A stretch of DNA of 7,837 bases from Microbacteriaceae bacterium (GTDB lineage Bacteria > Actinomycetota > Actinomycetes > Actinomycetales > Microbacteriaceae), in contig JAODAU010000234.1 in assembly GCA_025463615.1 (NCBI GenBank), forward strand, positions 1 to 7,837, in the 5' to 3' direction. Shown here piece by piece: positions 1 through 5,091 of this stretch. Position 1 is the first letter of the stretch; each line of letters starts with the position of its first letter. The notes under the pieces are model-generated. The model was not told the origin of the DNA and did not search any database. It saw only the letters and a program-made list of their open reading frames with translations. The position numbers were made by a program, and so were the translations under genes.

Positions 1-1
1 T

Positions 2-850
2 GCCGTTGTCGATGTAGCTCTGGAGAATGTCGGAGTCGAGTGGGTAGTCGTGGTGCCATACGGCGGGCTCGATTGCACCGGCCTGGACGCTGGCGCGGAT
101 GGTCCAGAAGGTAGCTCGGGCGTAGAGCCAGACTTCGCGGGCGAGGTTCTCGGCCGGCTCACCGAACACTTTGCGGAGGGTGTCGTTGAGGTACGCGAAC
201 GCTTGGGCGTACGTGTTGGCCGGGTCGAAGAAACGGCGGGTGAACTGCCGGGTTGTGAGGGCGGCGATGATGGCGATAGCGACGGGGAAGCGGGCAGGCA
301 GTTCTGCTTCGCTGCCCAGGCCCGACGGCCACTGAGCGGTGATGACGGTGAGGTACAAGCGCACGTCGATTCGGTTCTCTCTCTTCAGTCGGCGGAAGTG
401 GTGTTCGGTTTTGATGCAGGCGTCGTCGACGGGGTGCTGGAGGCTGGGGTTGTCGCCGAGTCCGACCCATCGCCGGTGGCGGACGCAGACCATGCCGTCG
501 AAGTGGGGGTGTTGCTCGATTCGCTCGCCGTGAGCGCAGAGTGTGCACAGGACGCGAGGTCCCAGAAGTGCTGCGCAGTGCAGGCAGCTGGTTCCGTCTC
601 GATGGGTCAACCAGCCGGCAGGGTTGGCGGTGAGGTCGAGGGTGTCTCGTTCGAGTTTGCGAGCAAGGGCTTGCTTCCACGCTTCGACTCTTGTCAGCTG
701 AGGGTTGTTCTTGCGTTCGAGGGTGGTGAGGTGGGCTCGGTGCTCTGCTGTCTCGGCGTTTGCGGTGAGCACGCGGTTGCTGTAGCTGTCGAGTGTCTCG
801 CGGTGGCGGGGCCGCGGGCGGAACACGTAGGGGCGTGAGGGGTAGGTCAT
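2..850 (-). CDS. tniQ: TniQ family transposition targeting protein, C-terminus beyond window
   Basis: TniQ/TnsD-family proteins choose the target site for Tn5053- and Tn7-like transposons, working with a DDE transposase and an AAA+ ATPase (TniB/TnsC). The frame starts at ATG 848-850 and stays open for 283 codons to the left edge, so the end is missing. The start overlaps the tniB stop (ATGA) and has a good ribosome binding site (AAGGA at 856-860, 5 nt spacing). Residues 8-26 have the family's opening pattern (FRPRPRHRETLDSY). A zinc-ribbon pattern follows: C89-x2-C92, C102-x2-C105, then C122-x2-H125 inside VCVRHRRW, which is typical of TniQ. The part seen shows no frameshift. Family assignment is strong; whether the protein still functions is doubtful, because its partner gene tniB is truncated. 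Codon use is more AT-tolerant than in the crt genes. Confidence 0.85.
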   Translation of the reverse strand, partial: MTYPSRPYVFRPRPRHRETLDSYSNRVLTANAETAEHRAHLTTLERKNNPQLTRVEAWKQALARKLERDTLDLTANPAGWLTHRDGTSCLHCAALLGPRVLCTLCAHGERIEQHPHFDGMVCVRHRRWVGLGDNPSLQHPVDDACIKTEHHFRRLKRENRIDVRLYLTVITAQWPSGLGSEAELPARFPVAIAIIAALTTRQFTRRFFDPANTYAQAFAYLNDTLRKVFGEPAENLAREVWLYARATFWTIRASVQAGAIEPAVWHHDYPLDSDILQSYIDNG

Positions 851-1749
851 TTCTGTCCTTCCACGATGTTGATTTTGGAGGTTCTTGACTGCTGGCGCTC
901 GCGCATTGCTTCGTAGGGGAATCCTTCGGCTGGAGTTGTGGGCGCGGCCGTCGGAGCAGTGAGCGGAGCGAGAGTGGCCGCGGGCGTGTCCGACCTTTCG
1001 GCAGGGACAACGGGTGCCGGAAGGGTAACCTTCGGTCGAGCGGTGGTCTTGCGTGCACGGGGCCGTGGCGACCTCTTCTCGGTCGTCACGAGCGCAGCGT
1101 CGGGCAGGGTGGCTTCGGGGGTGGCGCCCGGTTTCGGCGCTCTCCGCGGTGCGTGGCGTCCCTGCTCGGCGACCCAGTCGATGACCTGAGCGTCGAGCAG
1201 CGATTTGGTGAGCTCTTCGCGTTCGATGCTGGGGTCTGTGATGGCTTCGATGGACGCGTCGATGAGGAGTCGTCCGAGGGAGCCGATGCGTCCGCCGGTC
1301 CGCTGGTGCAGGTACTCGTGCATGGCGGGGAGGGCGCCGAGAGGGTGGTGACGGAGTGGAAGAGCCTTCTCGAAGTCGGCGATGAGGCCCCTCCAGAGGG
1401 CTCGGTCTTCCGGCGAGCTCAGGTTGTAGGGGCGGACGTCGACCATTGTGAATCGAGCGCCGACCTGGTCGCCGCGCCAGTCGGCGAGAATCTGGCCCTT
1501 GTCGATGTTGATGCCGGAGTAGACGAACGTGGCGTTGACATCGTTGTGGAGTTGCTTCAGCACGTCGATGGTCTCTCCGTTGCCGTTGCTCTTCGGAGAG
1601 AGGTTCTGGAACTCGTCGACGATGATGACCTCGGTCTGGGCGCGTGCGAGCATCTCCACGACTCGAACTTGGAGCGCGTCTCGGGGTTCGGAAGGCTTCA
1701 CCGCGCCCGTCCATTCGAGCTCCAACGACTTATTGTCACCTTTTAGCTG
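847..1749 (-). pseudogene. tniB: 5'-truncated TniB-like AAA+ transposition ATPase
   Basis: TniB/TnsC-like ATPases bind the target DNA and pass the TniQ signal to the transposase. The frame opens after a TAG at 1750-1752 and ends with TGA at 847-849. The only start-like codon near the beginning is TTG at 1723-1725, without a convincing ribosome binding site. Counting from that TTG (292 residues), Walker B is at 33-39 (EVIIVDEF), a family-typical TFVYSGIN stretch at 66-73, GARF with a likely sensor or finger arginine at 89-92, and the C-terminal RTGGRIGSLGRLL segment at 142-154. The upstream portion carrying Walker A (GxxxxGKT/S) is absent, so ATP binding should be lost. Residues about 190-275 are a Pro/Ala/Arg-rich, probably disordered tail. 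It overlaps tniQ by 4 nt. The transposase gene that normally precedes tniB is missing. I infer a decayed remnant made by deletion or recombination. Confidence 0.78.
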
Positions 1750-1912
1750 CTAGAGGGCGTCAGAATATGCAGCATCCGCCCATAGTCTGGGCCGGGTCTC
1801 GAAACCGTGCGCGAGTCAGAAGGGCGATACGACGTCGTTCGAACAGCCGGATCCTCAGGCCATAAGTCTCGCGATTCGTGAGACAAGTCTCCCTTTGCCT
1901 GAGCACTGACAG
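1750..1912. other. Noncoding stretch between broken tniB and tRNA-Gly
   Basis: This 163-nt stretch separates the tniB remnant from the tRNA-Gly 3' end. No reading frame here resembles the missing TniB N-terminus. It contains one hairpin (1866-1884) and ends with TGACA (1907-1911) just before the tRNA CCA end. A facing TGTCA lies at 1734-1738, just inside the tniB frame. No convincing att duplication of the tRNA 3' end was found within the window. Confidence 0.5.
1866..1884 (-). terminator. Possible hairpin terminator downstream of tRNA-Gly
   Basis: An inverted repeat forms an 8-bp stem (one G-T pair) with a 3-nt loop, GTCTCGCG / CGTGAGAC on the plus strand. It starts 28 nt beyond the encoded CCA end of the tRNA in the direction of tRNA transcription. 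On the minus strand it is followed only by TTAT, not a real U-tract. Position suggests termination of the tRNA transcript; sequence alone is weak support. Confidence 0.35.
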
Positions 1913-1986
1913 TGGAGCGAGTGACGGGAATCGAACCCGCGCTACCAGCTTGGGAAGCTGGAGTTCTGCCATTGAACTACACTCGC
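1913..1986 (-). tRNA. tRNA-Gly, anticodon CCC
   Basis: Read on the minus strand, the sequence folds into a complete cloverleaf. The 7-bp acceptor stem is GCGAGTG/CACTCGC, the D stem GTTC/GAAC, and the anticodon stem CCAGC/GCTGG encloses the loop TTCCCAA, giving anticodon CCC for the glycine codon GGG. The T stem GCGGG/CCCGT encloses TTCGATT. The discriminator base is T (plus-strand A at 1916) and the 3' CCA is encoded (plus-strand 1913-1915). All stems pair, so the gene looks intact. The upstream flank on its strand (1987-2040) has no TANNNT-like -10 box and is filled with inverted repeats, so its promoter may lie further away. The tniB/tniQ remnant lies immediately downstream of its 3' end. 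Confidence 0.97.
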
Positions 1987-1989
1987 GCG

Positions 1990-2027
1990 CGCTCCCGCTG
2001 GGAGCGAAAGCACTTTCGTGCTTTCGC
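1990..2027. repeat. Two overlapping inverted repeats upstream of tRNA-Gly
   Basis: Two stem-loops share three bases. The first is CGCTCCC/GGGAGCG with a 3-nt loop (1990-2006). The second is GCGAAAGCAC/GTGCTTTCGC, a perfect 10-bp stem with loop TTTC (2004-2027). Because they share bases 2004-2006 they cannot both form completely at once. They lie only 3 nt upstream of the mature tRNA 5' end. Possible roles are a dispersed palindromic repeat, an RNA processing signal, or part of termination for the VOC gene transcript; I cannot choose between these from one copy. Confidence 0.6.
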
Positions 2028-2041
2028 CGCGGGCGCCAGCG

Positions 2042-2064
2042 CCGATGGCCGTCCCGGCCATCGG
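2042..2064 (-). terminator. Hairpin just after the VOC gene stop, possible terminator
   Basis: A perfect 9-bp inverted repeat (CCGATGGCC/GGCCATCGG, 5-nt loop) begins 9 nt beyond the stop codon of the leftward VOC gene. No U-tract follows on the minus strand, which is common for hairpins after genes in high-GC actinobacteria but leaves the role uncertain. If it does not terminate, VOC and tRNA-Gly could be co-transcribed. Confidence 0.45.
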
Positions 2065-2073
2065 TACCTGAGT

Positions 2074-2421
2074 TCAGAGCTTACCGGACAGGCAGATGAC
2101 ATGCCCATCCGCATCCCGCACCACCGCCATCCGCTCCCCCCACGCCTGCTCCGCGGTCGGATCGATGACCACACCCCCGCGGGCCTCCCACGCCGCGACC
2201 ACGGCATCCAGCTCGTCGACCGCGAAGGTGATCGACACCGTCGGATTTTCCGGCACGAGGGTGGGGCGCTCGTGGAGCATGAGCTGCACTCCGTCCGTGG
2301 TGGCGAGCCAGGCCATGTCGCGGCTGCGGTTCTGCAGGGTGAGGCCCACGACATCCGAATAGAAGGCGAGCGCGGCGTCGAGTGAGTTGACCGAGACGAT
2401 GAGGCGGCTGAGCGTGACCAT
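2074..2421 (-). CDS. VOC family (glyoxalase/bleomycin-resistance-like) protein
   Basis: The gene encodes 115 residues, typical of a single-domain VOC protein with two beta-alpha-beta-beta-beta modules. Module one opens with LSRLIVSVNSLDAALAFYSDVVGL (residues 4-27), the family's first strand and helix with the FYsdvvGL signature. Module two includes SITFAVDELDAVVAAWEARGG (about 63-83), ending in the WGERMAVVRDADGHVICL segment that normally supplies a metal-ligand strand. ATG 2419-2421 is chosen because AGGA lies 7 nt upstream (minus strand, 2429-2432) and the fold begins right after it; the open frame extends further upstream only as a shadow of other genes. It may bind or detoxify a small hydrophobic or electrophilic compound, but the substrate cannot be read from the sequence. 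It is divergent from the MarR gene, with 24 bp between start codons, which suggests it is that regulator's target. Confidence 0.85.
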   Translation of the reverse strand: MVTLSRLIVSVNSLDAALAFYSDVVGLTLQNRSRDMAWLATTDGVQLMLHERPTLVPENPTVSITFAVDELDAVVAAWEARGGVVIDPTAEQAWGERMAVVRDADGHVICLSGKL

Positions 2422-2428
2422 GGTTTCA

Positions 2429-2432
2429 TCCT
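2429..2432 (-). promoter_or_regulatory. Ribosome binding site fixing the VOC start
   Basis: AGGA on the minus strand with 7 nt to ATG 2421. It supports the short 115-residue VOC product rather than a longer upstream start in the same open frame. Confidence 0.55.
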
Positions 2433-2436
2433 GTAG

Positions 2437-2458
2437 GTTTGACAGGTGCCTGTCAAAC
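2437..2458. promoter_or_regulatory. Perfect palindrome, probable MarR operator
   Basis: GTTTGACAGG and its exact reverse complement CCTGTCAAAC are separated by 2 nt (TG). MarR dimers bind inverted repeats of about this size, and the site lies in the 24-bp gap between VOC and marR and covers the GTG start of marR (2446-2448). Each arm contains TTGACA, a perfect -35 hexamer. On the minus strand it is followed after 17 nt by CAGGAT, 6 nt before the VOC ATG. Binding here could block both genes. The palindrome is seen directly; its use by this MarR protein is inferred. Confidence 0.7.
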
Positions 2459-2883
2459 GAGATGATGCCGTGACCGCCGTCGTCGACGAGGTCTTCCGCG
2501 CCAGCGGAGCCCTGCTCGCCGCCGGCGACGAGCTGGCCGCGAGGGCCGGGCTCACCAGCGCGCGCTGGCAGGTGCTGGGCAGACTCGCGGATGACGGCCC
2601 CATGACCGTCTCGGAGCTGGCCCGCCGGCGGGGCATGCGGCGCCAGTCCGCGCAGGAGGCCGTGGACCGGCTTGCGCGGGACGGGCTGGTGGAGAAGGCG
2701 CCGAACGCCGCGGATCGGCGCGCCCCCAGCATCCGCCTGCTCGCTGCGGGGCGCGCGGCGCTCGCCACGATCGAGCCGGCACGCGCCTCTTGGGCGCGGG
2801 AGGCGGGCGGCGACCTCACCGTGGCGGAGCTCGTGCAGCTCGCCTCCCTGCTCGGCCGCCTGCGCGGCGCGGCCGTTCGGTAG
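2446..2883 (+). CDS. MarR family transcriptional regulator
   Basis: A 145-residue protein of normal MarR length. An N-terminal dimerisation helix (about 8-30) leads into a winged helix: GLTSARWQVLGRLAD (35-49), TVSELARRRGM then RRQSAQEAVDRLARDGLVEK (about 54-84, recognition helix), and the wing with NAADRRAPSIRLLAAG (86-101), containing the family's DRR signature. A C-terminal helix follows. The start is GTG 2446; an in-frame TGA at 2440-2442 forbids anything earlier, and GTG 2470 is an alternative. The ribosome binding site is poor (TAGG at 2434-2437), so translation may be weak or leaderless. The palindrome over its start suggests autoregulation together with the divergent VOC gene. MarR proteins usually sense aromatic or lipid-like ligands; the ligand is unknown here. 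In Corynebacterium glutamicum a MarR protein (CrtR) controls crt genes, so a wider role is possible but unproven. Confidence 0.87.
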   Translation: MPVKRDDAVTAVVDEVFRASGALLAAGDELAARAGLTSARWQVLGRLADDGPMTVSELARRRGMRRQSAQEAVDRLARDGLVEKAPNAADRRAPSIRLLAAGRAALATIEPARASWAREAGGDLTVAELVQLASLLGRLRGAAVR

Positions 2884-2884
2884 G
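2879..2884 (+). promoter_or_regulatory. Ribosome binding site of dcd overlapping the marR stop
   Basis: GGTAGG lies 8 nt before the dcd ATG (2893) and overlaps the marR TAG stop (2881-2883). This supports co-translation of the two genes. Confidence 0.5.
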
Positions 2885-2892
2885 CTCGTCGC

Positions 2893-3489
2893 ATGCTGCT
2901 CTCGGATCGCGACATCAGGGCTGAACTCGACTCCGGGCGGGTGGGGCTGGAGCCCTACGAGCCCGCCATGATCCAGCCGTCGAGCGTGGATGTGCGGCTC
3001 GACCGCTTCTTCCGGCTGTTCGACAACCACAAGTACCCGTTCATCGACCCGGCCGTCGACCAGCCCGAGCTCACGCGGCTCGTCGAGACCGCGCCCGACC
3101 AGCCGTTCATCCTGCACCCGGGCGAGTTCGTGCTCGGCTCCACCTACGAGCTCGTCACGCTGCCGGATGACCTCGCCGCCCGCCTCGAGGGCAAGAGCTC
3201 GCTCGGCCGCCTCGGCCTTCTCACGCACTCGACCGCCGGATTCGTCGACCCCGGGTTCAGCGGCCACGTCACCCTCGAGCTCTCGAACGTGGCGACCCTG
3301 CCGATCAAGCTGTGGCCGGGCATGAAGATCGGGCAGCTCTGCTTCATCCGCACCAGCTCGCCGGTGGAGAACCCCTACGGATCGGGTCCATACGGCAACC
3401 GCTACCAGGGGCAGCGCGGGCCCACGGCGTCCCGCTCGTTCCAGAACTTCCACGTGACGCGCATCGAGCGCGAGGCCGAGCTCGACTAG
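2893..3489 (+). CDS. dcd: dCTP deaminase (possibly bifunctional with dUTPase activity)
   Basis: Dcd deaminates dCTP in the cytosol, feeding dUMP/dTTP synthesis. The protein has 198 residues, close to the usual 190-195. The signature [11 protein letters not shown] is at 99-109 (nucleotide-binding S102, S103, R106), [20 protein letters not shown] at 111-130 with the catalytic glutamate E129, and a tail of [20 protein letters not shown] at 159-178 that closes over the substrate. The positions of A115 and E129 match those I recall for the Mycobacterium tuberculosis enzyme, which both deaminates dCTP and hydrolyses the product to dUMP; the same double activity is plausible here but not proven. ATG 2893 is preceded by GGTAGG and only 9 bp from marR, so they may be one transcript. 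The 3' end overlaps the convergent idi stop by 4 nt. Confidence 0.97.
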   Translation: MLLSDRDIRAELDSGRVGLEPYEPAMIQPSSVDVRLDRFFRLFDNHKYPFIDPAVDQPELTRLVETAPDQPFILHPGEFVLGSTYELVTLPDDLAARLEGKSSLGRLGLLTHSTAGFVDPGFSGHVTLELSNVATLPIKLWPGMKIGQLCFIRTSSPVENPYGSGPYGNRYQGQRGPTASRSFQNFHVTRIEREAELD

Positions 3490-4001
3490 AGCTGCGCGAG
3501 CTGCCAGCCCAGCCACGGGCTGAAGGCGAACGGCGCCGCCTCGACCGCGCCGCTCAGTGCGGCGGGCGCTAGCCACGCGAACTCGCTCACCTCGTCGGGG
3601 TTCGGGTCGACGGCATCCGTCGTCACCGCGCGGAAGACCGGGCAGATCTCGTTCTCGACGATTCCGGATGCGTCCACCGCACGATAGCGGAAGTCCGGCA
3701 GCACGACCTCCACCGCCTCCACCGCGATGCCCAGCTCGAAGCGCGCACGCCGCGCGATCGCGTCCGCCATCGTCTCGCCGGGCGCGGGGTGACCGCAGAA
3801 CGAGTTGGTCCAGACTCCCGGCCAGGTCACCTTCGAGAGGGCCCGGCGGGTGACCAGCACGAGCCCCTCGGCGTTGTACACATGGCACGAGAAAGCGAGG
3901 TGCAGGGGCGTCTCCGCGGTGTGCACTACTCCCTTTTGGGCTGATCCGACAGGGGTTCCCCGATCATCGACCAGAACGACCAGCTCCGTGTCTGCCGCCA
4001 T
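3486..4001 (-). CDS. idi: Isopentenyl-diphosphate delta-isomerase, type I
   Basis: This Nudix-fold enzyme interconverts IPP and DMAPP, giving the primer for prenyl chain synthesis. The 171 residues fit bacterial type I Idi. Catalytic and metal residues are in place: H27 and H34 in the [11 protein letters not shown] stretch, catalytic C69 and H71 in NSFCGHP, E89 in [10 protein letters not shown]116 and E118 in [11 protein letters not shown], and the SPW motif near the end (161-163). ATG 3999-4001 gives the normal N-terminus. Its stop TAG (3486-3488) overlaps the dcd stop on the other strand through a shared CTAG. The start is 22 bp from the divergent crtE start, so control regions overlap. Location beside crtE suggests it mainly supports carotenoid synthesis in an organism using the MEP pathway. 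All key residues are present. Confidence 0.96.
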   Translation of the reverse strand: MAADTELVVLVDDRGTPVGSAQKGVVHTAETPLHLAFSCHVYNAEGLVLVTRRALSKVTWPGVWTNSFCGHPAPGETMADAIARRARFELGIAVEAVEVVLPDFRYRAVDASGIVENEICPVFRAVTTDAVDPNPDEVSEFAWLAPAALSGAVEAAPFAFSPWLGWQLAQL

Positions 4002-4011
4002 ATCCGTCCGT

Positions 4012-4023
4012 TACCCTGTCACT
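4012..4023 (+). promoter_or_regulatory. Probable -10 box of a leaderless crtE promoter
   Basis: TACCCT (4012-4017) matches the actinobacterial TANNNT -10 pattern. It is followed by 6 nt and then the crtE GTG at 4024, the spacing expected if transcription begins at the start codon. No Shine-Dalgarno sequence precedes the GTG. The -35 region around 3988-3994 (TGTCT) is weak. Confidence 0.5.
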
Positions 4024-4028
4024 GTGAC
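4018..4028. promoter_or_regulatory. Small palindrome over the crtE start codon
   Basis: GTCAC-T-GTGAC is a perfect 5-bp inverted repeat around one base, directly after the -10 box and covering the crtE GTG. The overlapping CCTGTCA (4015-4021) repeats seven bases of the marR palindrome half-site. It could be an operator controlling crtE and idi; short palindromes also arise by chance. Confidence 0.3.
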
Positions 4029-5091
4029 CGGCCACCAGGGGAGTTCCGTCTCAGAGAGACAGGCGCTCGTCGATGCCGTGCTTGATCGTTTCTTCAGCCT
4101 AGCCAAGAAGCGCGCAGAGGGCTTTGGGGTTGACTACGTCAAGCTCTGGCAGGTGCTGGAGTCCAACACGATCGGCGGCAAGCGCTTCCGCCCGCGCATG
4201 GTGATGACGGCGTACGAGGGCCTCGGCGGCACCGATCTCGAGGCGGCCGCGAACGTCGGCGCGGCCTTCGAGCTGCTTCACACCGCGCTCATCGTGCACG
4301 ACGACGTGATCGACCGCGACTTCAGCCGTCGGGGTGCGCCCAACGTCTCGGGCAGCTACCGCGACATCGCCACGACCGCCGGCATCCCGCTGCCCAGGGC
4401 CGAGCACCGCGGCATCTCCACAGCCGTGATCGCCGGCGACCTCGCCCTCTTCAACTCGCTGCGCCTCATCGACCGCAGCGGCGCCAGCGACGAGGTACGC
4501 GCCCGCCTGCTGGAGATCATGGATGAGGCCCTCTTCGCCAGCGCGGCCGGCGAGCTGATCGACGTGGACTTCTCCATCACCACCGACGTTCCGCGCGTGC
4601 ACGACGTACTCACCATGGAGCGGTACAAGACCGCGGTCTACTCGTTCGAATGCCCGCTGCAGGCAGGCGCCGTGCTCGCCGGCGCCAGCGAGGAGGCGGT
4701 CACCGCCCTCGGCCGGTTCGGCCGCGAGATCGGAATCGCGTACCAGATCGTCGACGACCTGCTCGGCGTCTTCGGCACCGAGGCGCAGACCGGCAAGACC
4801 ACCATCGGCGACCTGCGCGAGGGCAAGCGCACCGTGCTCATCGCCTATGCCACGAGCACGCCGGCCTGGCCGCTGATCGAGCACCTCGTGGGCAAGCCCG
4901 ACCTCAACCACGACGAGGCCGACTACGTGCGCGAGGTGCTGACCAGCTCCGGATGCCGCGGCTTCACCGAGGGCCTGGCCCGCAACTACACCAACGAGGC
5001 GCTGGGCCACCTCGCGAGCCCCGAGATCCCGGAGGCCCTGCGCGCCGCCCTCGAACCGCTCGCGACGGACGTGCTGAGCAGGGTCAAGTGA
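4024..5091 (+). CDS. crtE: Geranylgeranyl diphosphate synthase (polyprenyl synthetase)
   Basis: It condenses IPP with allylic diphosphates to make GGPP for carotenoids. The product has 355 residues from GTG 4024. This start is chosen because sequence upstream in the open frame is the antisense of idi and because the conserved region begins soon after it. Motifs: GGKRFRP (51-57, pyrophosphate binding), first aspartate motif DDVID (93-97) without the two-residue insertion, GDLAL (138-142), KT (202-203), and the second motif as DDLLGVFG (244-251) followed by TGK and DLREGKRT (263-270). In the second motif the last Asp of DDxxD is Gly, a form I associate with actinobacterial GGPP synthases. No ribosome binding site is visible and a -10 box lies 6 nt upstream. 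The TGA overlaps the crtB GTG (GTGA). Chain length (C20) is inferred from the operon. Confidence 0.93.
   Translation: MTGHQGSSVSERQALVDAVLDRFFSLAKKRAEGFGVDYVKLWQVLESNTIGGKRFRPRMVMTAYEGLGGTDLEAAANVGAAFELLHTALIVHDDVIDRDFSRRGAPNVSGSYRDIATTAGIPLPRAEHRGISTAVIAGDLALFNSLRLIDRSGASDEVRARLLEIMDEALFASAAGELIDVDFSITTDVPRVHDVLTMERYKTAVYSFECPLQAGAVLAGASEEAVTALGRFGREIGIAYQIVDDLLGVFGTEAQTGKTTIGDLREGKRTVLIAYATSTPAWPLIEHLVGKPDLNHDEADYVREVLTSSGCRGFTEGLARNYTNEALGHLASPEIPEALRAALEPLATDVLSRVK

Noticed and set aside
50..838. Long plus-strand open frame opposite tniQ
   Set aside because: It is the antisense shadow of tniQ; the minus-strand frame has the zinc-ribbon and N-terminal family motifs.
159..1058. 299-codon minus-strand open frame crossing tniB and tniQ
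   Set aside because: Its product is Arg/Pro/His-rich nonsense, and it lies out of frame with both recognisable proteins.
1153..1746. Plus-strand open frame opposite tniB
   Set aside because: Acid- and valine-rich antisense shadow without any recognisable domain.
1760..1972. 70-codon minus-strand frame covering most of the tRNA
   Set aside because: It reads through a well-folded tRNA gene and shows no similarity to the missing TniB N-terminus.
2439..2467. TTGACA (2439-2444) as -35 of a marR promoter
   Set aside because: No acceptable -10 box follows at the right distance: the best, GATGAT at 2461-2466, has a 16-nt spacer and lies after the GTG start at 2446.
2422..3888. Upstream extension of the VOC frame to a 604-residue protein
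   Set aside because: The extension is antisense to marR and dcd and out of frame with idi; the VOC fold and a ribosome binding site place the start at 2421.
3805..4023. Upstream extension of the crtE frame
   Set aside because: It is antisense to idi; the polyprenyl synthetase region and -10 box support GTG 4024.
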